Shown here: positions 54,701 to 61,793 of the stretch, in pieces | Layout of the letters: each line of letters begins with the position of its first letter | Position numbering within the stretch: the stretch's first letter is position 1 | Source: Pseudomonadales bacterium | GTDB lineage: Bacteria > Pseudomonadota > Gammaproteobacteria > Pseudomonadales > Halieaceae | Assembly (NCBI GenBank): GCA_024234815.1 | Contig: JACKNO010000001.1 | Span: forward strand, 1,426,001-1,490,000 | DNA: 64,000 nucleotides | Direction: 5' to 3' | Program-made: the position numbers and the translations under genes | Notes under the pieces: generated by a model | Seen by the model: the letters and a program-made list of their open reading frames with translations, nothing else | Database searches by the model: none | What the model was told of the DNA's origin: nothing

Positions 54701-54836
54701 GGTGGGTAAGCCCGGGCTGGCGCGAACCGAGCTGACGACGGCCCGGACCCTGATGCAGCAGCAGGAAGAACTGCAGTCCGCAGGATTCCTCGGGACGATC
54801 GAGCGACGGTTAAGCGAACTGGCGCAAGCGCATTAG
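51708..54836 (+). CDS. Adenylate/guanylate cyclase with zinc ribbon, AAA ATPase and TPR-like region
   Basis: A 1042-residue signalling protein. A double zinc ribbon with four CxxC-like pairs occupies about 1-48. A class III nucleotide cyclase domain follows (about 75-255) with metal-binding Asp in FCDLVGST and GDGLLAYFG, and VVGEAPNLAARL. Then comes an AAA/STAND-type ATPase (about 270-560) with Walker A GEEGIGKS and LLAEDLHWLD, and a long helical repeat C-terminus. It most likely makes cAMP in response to an unknown signal read by the C-terminal part. It has no membrane segment. It runs convergent to a diguanylate cyclase with a cNMP-binding domain. Confidence 0.88.
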   Translation: MKCPGCGAVNPPEHSACRQCEIPLPSLCGHCGFVCDAKSRFCGGCGTALQPVAGRSGGLPASATFTQRSAAAQRRHLTVMFCDLVGSTDLSLRIDPEELSAVLRQYRRVCKQLVGRYNGFVARYTGDGLLAYFGYPAATAHDAERAVRAGLDIIDSIRKLQLGPQLALHTRIGVASGEVVVGEVIGDGASREVTVVGEAPNLAARLQGICAVDTLVISDRTQGLIGGLFEYSDLGYRDLKGFDKPVRAHVVLGEAVVESRFEATHGRHSGPMLGRERELLALREALIRTGAGVCQLVVVCGEEGIGKSHLLENFIASLPPDLLEVLRIFGAPHATGNVLHPIISYLRRHAGIEACDSNAVKLDKLTGHVARLGPVEPRDLFLLATLLSIAVDGRAPAPQMNPSALKQRTLELLVSHVTSLCRKTPVVLLAEDLHWLDATSMEFLNLLIARSQQLPLLIIATYRPEYKPQWLAGCQTASIEMTHLDSDAARSLIRRLSGGKALPEEIVTDILDKTDGIPLFIEEITKTILESPALVEKGDRFVINGNVAFPAIPDTLQDSLAARLDRPGITREVAQIGSALGREFRLDLLQAVVDKPSGAVDAAIDELVAAQLVSRWGTAPQQSCRFRHTLIQQTAYRSMLQSTRLRLHGRIARILSRRFRSRVQGRPDLLARHYTAAQMYEQGFRYWFLASQQALRHFAHKEVAVHLHRGLALANRLPDDVELVVMEFEMRALLASTLMVLYGPGHEEVGKAYQRAHDFCRGREGLVDSFRLEFVLCRYLWASGRIRQAVLRAESLLPAVVLEPERGRFMAVHLLLGISLWHAGDSDRALACLRKVSECYDAQKDAQLVFTYMIDFGVLGRCYEALALVFMGRQAEARTAARECLDLARELDNPHAIGSGLVANQVVAVASGQFEECLVYADECSRLATAQGFPEFAALARVCAGIARLRSGTAAGAGHAGEQGSLDMIREGVEQWERAGFSAWRPLLHGILAEAYLEVGKPGLARTELTTARTLMQQQEELQSAGFLGTIERRLSELAQAH

Positions 54837-54852
54837 CTTATTGAGGGCGGCT

Positions 54853-54871
54853 GCACCGGCGGTACCGGTGC
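54853..54871. terminator. Hairpin between the convergent cyclase genes
   Basis: GCACCGG (54853-54859) and CCGGTGC (54865-54871) form a perfect 7-bp stem with a 5-base loop, in the 50 bases between the two convergent genes. There is no T-run, so it is at best a weak or rho-aided terminator for both sides. Confidence 0.35.
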
Positions 54872-54887
54872 CCGCGCGAGACCAGGC

Positions 54888-56339
54888 CTACCCTGCTGGA
54901 ATTACCACATTCTTGCCCACGCGTTTGCCTTCGTAGAGGCAGTCGTCCGCACTTTTAAGCAACGCGGCCAGGTCGGTGGCGTCATCGGGGTAGGTCGCCA
55001 CTCCCAGTGTCAGGGTCAGGTTGCCGTTGGGCTGCTGATTCTGGTGGGGCAGGTCCGCGGACTCCACGGCCACCCGCAAAGTCTCCGCTAATTCCAGCGC
55101 GCGCGCCTTGCCGCAGTTGGGAAGCACGATGACGAATTCCTCGCCGCCAAAGCGCGCAGCGAGATCACCGCGACGTACATTTTTCGCCAGCAGGGCCGCG
55201 ACGCTCTCGAGTACAACGTCCCCCATCTGGTGTCCGTGGGTGTCGTTGTAGTGCTTGAAATTGTCCACATCGGAGATCACCAGCGAAAACGGATTCCTGT
55301 TGTCCGGATACACTGTGATCAGGGCATCCAGGAACTGATCCAGTCGCCGGCGGTTGGCAAGACCCGTGAGGCGATCGGTTTCCGCCGCGCTCTCCGCCCT
55401 GTCGAGTTCGAGATTCTGGTAGTACAGGACGCGAATCCTGGCTATCGCGTGGCCCAGGTCAAACGGTGCGCAGGGCTTTGCCATGACCTCGTCGGCGCCC
55501 TTGCGAACCAGCAACTCGCGCCTGGCCGCGTCCTGGCAGGAATGGCTGAGAATAAAAGCGCTGGCGCCGCGCAGCAGTATCGACTGGATGAGTGTGGCCA
55601 GCGAGTTTGCATCCCGTTCGAAGTCGAAGTACGGGTCCGGGTCCGCGATCACCATGTCAAAATGGCGGGCGGCCGGATAACTCTGGAACTGAAGCGGGTT
55701 TTCAAACTCCTCGATCCCGGCCTCCGGCCAACGCTCGCTGATCGCCGCCCTGACGACGGCGCGGTCCGTGGGAGTTGCATCGATAATGCCGATTCTGATC
55801 TCGCCCTGCTGGCTGACGCGCTGGTTTTTGCGGATCATTGACTGGGCGGTGGTAATGCGCAGTTTGGCGGCCATGATATGGGAGAACAGTACATAGATGA
55901 CGGAGGCGTGGGGAGAGTTTCTATCGACGCGGAACAAATCGGCGGGAAATACCACCAGCCTGCTGTCGGTTTCGGCAATGACATCGGCAGATCTCGGAGC
56001 CGACAGAATTACCGCCATTTCGCCGACGACATCCCCCGGGGAATCCAGGCGCAGGATGAACTTTTCATTGGATACGACGGCCAGCGAGCCTTCCACAAGG
56101 ATGTACAGTGTCGGCGGCGTTTCATCGCCCTCGTGAATGAGGTACTGGTCCCTGGCCAGGGTCTGCAGGGATCCCAGCCTCAGGATGTTCGCCAGGGTTT
56201 CCTGTGCGATAAGCCTGAAGTACCTGCCCGAGCCAATGCTCCGGGTCAGTGAGGGTAGCTCGGGATGGTCGTTCTGTGCACACAGTGGTTCAAGTTTCAT
56301 TGTGGCTCGGGGATTGCTTTCAAATAGGCGCGTAACCAT
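54888..56339 (-). CDS. Diguanylate cyclase with cNMP-binding and receiver-like domains
   Basis: A 483-residue cytoplasmic protein. The cyclic-nucleotide-binding domain (about 45-150: LARDQYLIHEGDETPPTLYILVEG, then SPGDVVGEMAVI) is followed by a receiver-like domain (about 182-300; IGIIDATPTDR, VIADPDPYFD, KPCAPFD). A GGDEF domain (about 330-480) has active-site FGGEEF and an upstream RRGD inhibitory site. It should make c-di-GMP under control of a cyclic nucleotide and perhaps phosphorylation. The convergent neighbour encodes a nucleotide cyclase, which suggests a cAMP to c-di-GMP link. The ATG at 56300 (MKLEPL) is an alternative start. Confidence 0.88.
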   Translation of the reverse strand: MVTRLFESNPRATMKLEPLCAQNDHPELPSLTRSIGSGRYFRLIAQETLANILRLGSLQTLARDQYLIHEGDETPPTLYILVEGSLAVVSNEKFILRLDSPGDVVGEMAVILSAPRSADVIAETDSRLVVFPADLFRVDRNSPHASVIYVLFSHIMAAKLRITTAQSMIRKNQRVSQQGEIRIGIIDATPTDRAVVRAAISERWPEAGIEEFENPLQFQSYPAARHFDMVIADPDPYFDFERDANSLATLIQSILLRGASAFILSHSCQDAARRELLVRKGADEVMAKPCAPFDLGHAIARIRVLYYQNLELDRAESAAETDRLTGLANRRRLDQFLDALITVYPDNRNPFSLVISDVDNFKHYNDTHGHQMGDVVLESVAALLAKNVRRGDLAARFGGEEFVIVLPNCGKARALELAETLRVAVESADLPHQNQQPNGNLTLTLGVATYPDDATDLAALLKSADDCLYEGKRVGKNVVIPAG

Positions 56340-56449
56340 GCGGACCGGTCAAAACTATTAAAAAACCGGTGAGCTCGCAAGCCCGTAGTTTCAGGAAGTG
56401 GAGATAACTCCCGGTGATGCGGTGCCGGGCTCGAGGCAACAAGGAATAG

Positions 56450-58594
56450 TCATTCCCCGCCGGCCACAAAGAACGTTGCGGGCGCCTCGCCCCTGAAGTA
56501 TCGCAGGTAAGCCTGCTGATAAGCCTCTTCGAGTCGGGTGCAGAAAAGGCCAGTGTTGAATAGCGGGGCGGTGGGCAGGGCTGTTGCCAGTTTGTCCTTT
56601 AGCGCCCTGAGCCGTTCCGGGTTCAGGGCCAGGTCCAGGGCCATCTGTTCGTATTCCTGCTCACTGGAGGCGACCAGCTCGGGCAGGCCGACAGCGTTGA
56701 GGAGGCTTCCCCCCACCCGCGCCGCGAAACCCTGCCCGGGCAGGGTGATTGCAGGTACCCCCGAGCGCAGCGCGTCGCTGGCGGTGGTGTGGGCGTTGTA
56801 GTTGAACGTGTCCAGGAAAAGGTCAGCCAGGCGATGCCGTGCCAGGTGGTCCTCCAGCGACACCCTTTCGGCAAAAATGAGTCGCGCGGGGTCGATACCC
56901 CTGGCTTCGGCTTCTCGCCTCAGGTTGTCCACCGCTTTTGCATTGGCCCTGATCAGCCAAAGTACGCTTTCCTCCACCTGATGCAACAGGCGCATCCAGA
57001 TATCGAATTCGCGGGGAGTGATTTTGTAATTATTGTTAAAGCAGCAAAAGACGAAGCCTTTTTCGGGCAGGCCGGCCTCGAGGCGTGAGATCGATCTCCC
57101 CGGGGCATCCTGAAGGCTATCATTTACCTGGTAGCTGTCCGGGAGGTAGATGATCTGTTCGCTGTAGTGCTCGCGCTGCCGTGCCGGGATAACGAATTCA
57201 TCGGCAATGATATAGTCCATGAATGGTGCGCCCATGGTGCCGGGATAGCCGAGGTAGCTGATTTGTAGCGGCGCTGCCCGGTAGGCAAAAATCCCCGGGC
57301 GAGCGTGTTGGGTAAAGCCTTTCAAATCAACCGCGATATCCACATTCTCTGATCGCGCGAGTTCAGCCACGGCCCGGTCACTGAGCCCGCGCACGTCGTG
57401 CACTGCCGCGACCGCCTTTTCCAGGCGCTCGCGCATGGCGTCATGGCTGTCAGGGCCATAGGAATAGGCCTGGATCACAAACCTGTCCGGGTCATGAAGT
57501 TCCAGCAGTCTCGCCATCAGGTACATGGTGGCGTGATTGTGAAAATCCGCTGAAAAATACCCTATTTTCAGTCGTTCAGGCTCCGTCTTCGGGGGCCTGG
57601 GGCGGGGCAGGTCATGGCGTTGAAACTTGCTGCGGGTAAATGTTTCTGAACGCTGGCGGTGACGTGCCGGATTGTCCTCCATGTGCAGCAGTAAAAAGGG
57701 GGGTACGCCATCGCCGTGCACGCCGAGCTCCGCAACGGACGCCGCTGCCGGGCCCATGGCACCCCATTCGCAAATATGGGCTTGCTGGTGGAGCAGTTTG
57801 GCCGTTGCCCCGGGAAAAACCGGCCGGTATTGCAGGGCTTTGGCGAAACTGGCGATGCTTGATTCGTGCTGCCCGAGTTCGGTGAGTACTGAGCCCAGAT
57901 TGTGATGGGCATCGGCAAAGTCCGGTTTCAGGCTGAGGGCGTTTTCATAGCAAGTGATTGCCTCGGCATAGCGTCCGGTATCCTTGAGGACGTTGCCCAG
58001 GTTGTTGTGTGCCTCGAAGAATCCGGGTGTGATCCGGATTGCTTCCGTGTAGGCGGCAATTGCATGCTCGTGTCTGCCAAGCTCATTCAGGGCTGTGCCC
58101 ATGTTGTTGTAGGCCTCCGAATAGGCGGGCAGCAATTGGATGGCCCTGCTGAAGTTGCCTATTGCCTGCTCGTGCCGGCTGAGGCCGGCATTGGCTGCCC
58201 CCAGAACATTGTGCACTATGGGCTCATCCGGGTACCGGGAGGCGAGGCGCTCGCCCAGTTGTATGGCCTGCGCCAGGCTGCCCGCGTTGTACAGGTTCAC
58301 CAGGGACTCGATGCTTTTCTGTAACTGACCCTCTGGCGCCCGGTTCCCGGGGCTTGCGTGATTGTCCAGTGATTGCAGGCCCCGGATCGCCTGCTGGTTT
58401 CCGGGAAACCGGTCCAGAACGGTGTTGAAGAGACTGGCCGCAGCCTCCAGGTCACCTTTTTTGGCGAGGCTTTTCGCTTTCAGGAGAGTCTTGTTTACAT
58501 TCAGTGACACGAGGCATTTACCAGGAAGAGGGAGTCCAGTTGAGGTCCGTATCGTCAGTTTATCCTGATCACAAGCGTTCTCCGAAAGCATCAT
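56450..58594 (-). CDS. TPR-containing SPINDLY-type O-GlcNAc transferase
   Basis: A glycosyltransferase family 41 protein of about 714 residues. The N-terminal tetratricopeptide repeats (about 85-255; repeats such as SEAYNNMGTALNELGRHEHA) bind substrates. The catalytic domain has KIGYFSADFHNHATMYL (about 343), LKGFTQHARPGIFAYRAAP and DTFNYNAHTTASDAL...GVPAITLPG. It may glycosylate surface or sorted proteins such as the PEP-CTERM proteins nearby, but this is inference. The start is uncertain: the ATG at 58594 was used, while an ATG at 58591 and a GTG at 58510 are possible. No signal peptide is seen, so it is cytoplasmic. Confidence 0.87.
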   Translation of the reverse strand: MMLSENACDQDKLTIRTSTGLPLPGKCLVSLNVNKTLLKAKSLAKKGDLEAAASLFNTVLDRFPGNQQAIRGLQSLDNHASPGNRAPEGQLQKSIESLVNLYNAGSLAQAIQLGERLASRYPDEPIVHNVLGAANAGLSRHEQAIGNFSRAIQLLPAYSEAYNNMGTALNELGRHEHAIAAYTEAIRITPGFFEAHNNLGNVLKDTGRYAEAITCYENALSLKPDFADAHHNLGSVLTELGQHESSIASFAKALQYRPVFPGATAKLLHQQAHICEWGAMGPAAASVAELGVHGDGVPPFLLLHMEDNPARHRQRSETFTRSKFQRHDLPRPRPPKTEPERLKIGYFSADFHNHATMYLMARLLELHDPDRFVIQAYSYGPDSHDAMRERLEKAVAAVHDVRGLSDRAVAELARSENVDIAVDLKGFTQHARPGIFAYRAAPLQISYLGYPGTMGAPFMDYIIADEFVIPARQREHYSEQIIYLPDSYQVNDSLQDAPGRSISRLEAGLPEKGFVFCCFNNNYKITPREFDIWMRLLHQVEESVLWLIRANAKAVDNLRREAEARGIDPARLIFAERVSLEDHLARHRLADLFLDTFNYNAHTTASDALRSGVPAITLPGQGFAARVGGSLLNAVGLPELVASSEQEYEQMALDLALNPERLRALKDKLATALPTAPLFNTGLFCTRLEEAYQQAYLRYFRGEAPATFFVAGGE

Positions 58595-58818
58595 GCCGCG
58601 GGAGTTCACGGCTGTACGGCACGGCTTGGCAGCAAGCACTTCGGAGTTAGGCGCTTTCGGTTACAACAGCCCGCTCACCGGGAGGGGGATTTCCGTTCCC
58701 CGCTTGCGCCTGACATCCGCCGTGTGTGGCCGCTGGCACTGTCAGGTTTCTTTACAACGGTACACGGTGGTCCTTGGATGATTTTTCTATCTCGTTGAAT
58801 TCTATATTAAATATTTGC

Positions 58819-58835
58819 TTGGCGCGAATCTTGCA
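58819..58835 (+). promoter_or_regulatory. Sigma-54 promoter of the second PEP-CTERM gene
   Basis: TTGGCGCGAATCTTGCA matches the -24/-12 consensus (TTGGCRCG-N4-TTGCW), with GG (58821-58822) and GC (58833-58834) exactly 12 bases apart. It lies 58 bases before the ATG of the exported protein. The spacing of the elements is identical to the promoter at 50700. Confidence 0.85.
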
Positions 58836-58893
58836 GTTGTGGGGGGGATAGATAACAAGCTGAAGAATCTGCGAAATCCGGGAGCACCCTCGT

Positions 58894-59415
58894 ATGAAAT
58901 TGCTGCAAAAGTTTGGATCACATGGCTGTATCGCTGCTCTGGCAGCACTTCTGCTGATGTGCAGCAATGCCAACGCCATCCAGATCGATATTGGCGGATT
59001 TGCCAACAATGGCAGCCTGTCAATCATGTTTGAGGGCACGGAGCTGGGGGGAGACCCCGACAAGCTGGAGTTTCTATCGCCGGATGATTTGACGTCGTTC
59101 TCTGCTATCTACAGTGACGATGGTCTGTTGGGTACCTTGGTCTGGGAGCGGTTTGCCGTTGGTAGCATGGTTTACAACGTGGCCACCAGTACTCTCGAGT
59201 CACTGAGTGCCGTCAATTTCCTGAACTTCTATGAGCTGTCAGTCGCGGGTTCCGTGCTCGACACGGCTAACTATGTTGAGATTACCAACCTGTTCACGGA
59301 CCAGATGTTGGCCTCGTCCCAGCAGTTTCCCGGCACCGCCCCGGCTCCGGTACCTGGCACCCTGTTGCTGTTTTCCCTGGGATTGTTCCTGATTGCAGGT
59401 CGCGGTCGGGCCTGA
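58894..59415 (+). CDS. PEP-CTERM-like sorting-domain protein
   Basis: A 173-residue exported protein. A signal peptide (about 1-28, ending CSNANA) precedes a domain of about 115 residues without a known family. A sorting signal follows: PAPVPGTLLLFSLGLFLIAG, then GRA. The Val-Pro-Gly-Thr variant with helix and basic end fits PEP-CTERM signals cut by exosortase. GGGAG lies nine bases before the ATG. The upstream sigma-54 promoter ties it to the same regulon as the gene at 50824. Confidence 0.82.
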   Translation: MKLLQKFGSHGCIAALAALLLMCSNANAIQIDIGGFANNGSLSIMFEGTELGGDPDKLEFLSPDDLTSFSAIYSDDGLLGTLVWERFAVGSMVYNVATSTLESLSAVNFLNFYELSVAGSVLDTANYVEITNLFTDQMLASSQQFPGTAPAPVPGTLLLFSLGLFLIAGRGRA

Positions 59416-59427
59416 GCGACAGGCCCG

Positions 59428-59454
59428 GACCCGGATCGTCAAAGATCCCGGGTC
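59428..59454. terminator. Hairpin between convergent PEP-CTERM and TIR genes
   Basis: GACCCGGATC (59428-59437) pairs with GATCCCGGGTC (59444-59454), ten base pairs with one bulged C and a 6-base loop. It spans the 36-bp gap between the two stop codons and has no T-run, so it may work as a weak terminator in both directions. Confidence 0.4.
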
Positions 59455-61681
59455 AAGCGCCGAAGTCCTTTTCAATCACTTCCCTGAATTTGCCGGCCTG
59501 CTCGGCATTGCCCGTGGCTTCATAGAACTCTGTCAGCCTCTGCAGTGCCTGTTTCACCGCTACCGGCGCGGCATTGTCATCGGCGTCCAGGCGTTGGTAG
59601 CTCACCAGCAGTAATTCCTCCCCTTCATCCTCGCGGCCGGTAGCGCCCAGGGCCGAGCCGTAAACGCTCTGCCCCATCAGGGTAAACCAGTGATCGTCAC
59701 CGAGTGTTTGCCGGAATGATTGCAGCGCCGCGGTTGCGAGTTCCAGCGCTTCCTGCGGACGTCCGTCGCGGATCAGCAGGTCTGCCAGCGACATGCGGGT
59801 GAGGGCGGTGTTCTCGTGGTTCGGCTCCAGCAGTTTTTGCTGCTGCGCCAGGGCTTCGCGCAGCAGTCGCTCGGATTCGGTGATCTCCCCTGTCTCCGCA
59901 AGCCAGCGCCCCAGCGTGCTGAGGCTGCCTGCGATTTCCGGGTGTTCATCGCCGTGGGTTTGGCGCCAGATGGCGATGCTCTTGCGCATTTCATCGAGGG
60001 CGGCGGGCAGGTCGCCCGCGTAGTAGTGTACGTAGGCAAGATTATTCCAGAGCCTGGCCACTTCCGGGTGCTGCTCCCCCAGCAGTTCGGTTTGCATGGC
60101 CATTGCCTCGCGGTACATTTGCGCCGCCGTTTCCAGGTCACCCTTGGCCTGGTAAACCAGGCCAAGGTTGGTGAGGTCGAAGGCGATGTCGGGGTGTTGG
60201 CCCGTGTGCAGCTTGCGGTCCATCGCCAGGGCCTGTTTGTAAAGGGCCTCGGCTTCGTCTATGCGGCCGAGGATTTGCAGAACCATGGCGAGGTTGCTCT
60301 GGTTTTCCGAAATTTGCGGGTGTGGCTCGCTGCCCATACTCCCGATCCGCAGTGTGAGGGCGCCGCGTACCAGTTGCTCGGCTTCTTCATAGCGGCCCTG
60401 GTCGAACATGTTCATTCCGAGTTCCTCCATGGCGTCGGCCACCTCGGGGTCGTCCGGATCGAGCAGGCGTTGCCGTTCGTCCAATACCTGCCGGAGCAGG
60501 GGTTCGGCCTGTTCATACTGCCCGGTCTGGTAATACAGCTCCGCGAGGCCGGCAATATTGTCGATGTACTCCTGCGTGTGTACCGCGTCGGCCTGTTCGA
60601 GATTGTCGATAGCCTCGCGGTAAAGTTTTTCGGCCTGTTCGTAATCCGCCTGCAGGGTCAGTACGTGAGCCAGGCTGGACAAGCTCTCGTTCATGTCACT
60701 GGCGGAAGTCTCACGGCTCTCGCGGCGCCTGGTCAGCGCGTTTTCCAGTAACTCCCGCGAATCGCCGTACAGGCCGAGCCCTGTGAACACCTGGCCCATG
60801 GTCGTCATCAGGGATGCCTGGATCACGGGTTCGCCGGCCAGTTCCTCCTCGATCCGGCCGGCACCCTTGATCAGGATTTCCCGGGCGGTAATGGTCTTGC
60901 CGCGGGCCTCCCCGGGATCCGATACCTGAAACAGGCCAATCATGAAATCTGCGGTACGGCGCGCCGTTTCAGTCTCCTGCTCCGCGCGCACTCGTTGTCT
61001 GTCGGCCTCATTGCGGGCGATGATCGCGGTGGCGGCAAGGCCTATGGCGATCACCATTCCCGCAACGGCGGCGCCGGTGATAATGGCCAGGCGTCTGTGG
61101 CGCCGCTGTAGTTCGCGCTGGCGCAGGTCATCAAAGCCGACGCCGAGAATGCCTGCCAGCAGTTTTATCTTGGCGTTGTTCTTGCCGTCCTTGCCGGGAC
61201 GGGCATCGGCGGCTATGGGCTCGGCGGGAACATCGGACAACTCGCCGTCCGCGCCCAGTTTGAAGCGCAATGCCGGCGGAAAGCATTCGAAGCGTTCCGA
61301 TTCAGGGGAGCCACTGGCGTAGGGCTCGCCATCGATGATCAGGCTGAAGATGCGATTGGAGCGTCCCAACCGTTTGAACGCCAGTATCTCCTCATTCACC
61401 CAGTGCGATGTGGCGGCGGACATGGAGCAAATCACAATCTGGCAAGCGGAAGCGGCAAGCGCCGCCGTAAGGTCGGCGCCCAGGTCGGTGGAACTGGCTA
61501 ACTCGTCCCTGTCCCGAAATACCGGCGCCACCTTGTTCGGCACGACGCCCATTGGGGTGGTGGTGCCTATCAGGTGTTTGGGTGGTTGATAGGATTCAAG
61601 TGCCCGGTGCAGCCACCCCGCCCACTTCTCATCGGCGTGCGAGTAACTGATAAAGGCTTTGTATTTGTACTCGTCGCTCAT
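59453..61681 (-). CDS. TIR-domain, single-TM, TPR-repeat protein
   Basis: The 742-residue protein has a TIR-like domain (about 1-135: YKAFISYSHADEKWAGWLHRAL, FRDRDELASS, then SHWVNEEI holding the catalytic-type Glu) and a transmembrane helix (about 200-222). A linker with SDPGEARGKTITAREIL leads to about ten TPR repeats (about 285-725). TIR domains can consume NAD+ or mediate protein contacts. Here the membrane anchor and TPR array suggest a signalling scaffold. Its role as immunity effector is not shown, and the gene lies far from the defence island. It has no clear operon partner. Confidence 0.82.
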   Translation of the reverse strand: MSDEYKYKAFISYSHADEKWAGWLHRALESYQPPKHLIGTTTPMGVVPNKVAPVFRDRDELASSTDLGADLTAALAASACQIVICSMSAATSHWVNEEILAFKRLGRSNRIFSLIIDGEPYASGSPESERFECFPPALRFKLGADGELSDVPAEPIAADARPGKDGKNNAKIKLLAGILGVGFDDLRQRELQRRHRRLAIITGAAVAGMVIAIGLAATAIIARNEADRQRVRAEQETETARRTADFMIGLFQVSDPGEARGKTITAREILIKGAGRIEEELAGEPVIQASLMTTMGQVFTGLGLYGDSRELLENALTRRRESRETSASDMNESLSSLAHVLTLQADYEQAEKLYREAIDNLEQADAVHTQEYIDNIAGLAELYYQTGQYEQAEPLLRQVLDERQRLLDPDDPEVADAMEELGMNMFDQGRYEEAEQLVRGALTLRIGSMGSEPHPQISENQSNLAMVLQILGRIDEAEALYKQALAMDRKLHTGQHPDIAFDLTNLGLVYQAKGDLETAAQMYREAMAMQTELLGEQHPEVARLWNNLAYVHYYAGDLPAALDEMRKSIAIWRQTHGDEHPEIAGSLSTLGRWLAETGEITESERLLREALAQQQKLLEPNHENTALTRMSLADLLIRDGRPQEALELATAALQSFRQTLGDDHWFTLMGQSVYGSALGATGREDEGEELLLVSYQRLDADDNAAPVAVKQALQRLTEFYEATGNAEQAGKFREVIEKDFGA

Positions 61682-61734
61682 CGCCTGTGGTCGCTCGCCT
61701 GTGTGACTGGCACTCTAGCCGGAAGCCCGGATAA

Positions 61735-61760
61735 AGAAAAGCCGGGGAGAACCCCGGCTT
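61735..61760 (-). terminator. Rho-independent terminator of the secreted-protein gene
   Basis: A perfect 9-bp stem, AAGCCGGGG (61739-61747) and CCCCGGCTT (61752-61760), with a 4-base loop. On the minus strand it is followed by TTTTCTTT. It lies 34 bases after the stop of the gene at 61794 and separates it from the TIR gene. Confidence 0.8.
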
Positions 61761-61793
61761 TACCGCGATCAGCCCGGCACTGGTGGCCCGGGT

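Noticed and set aside
59720..60751. A 343-codon plus-strand frame inside the TIR-TPR gene
   Set aside because: It is antisense to regular TPR repeats, whose periodic codons keep the opposite frame open.
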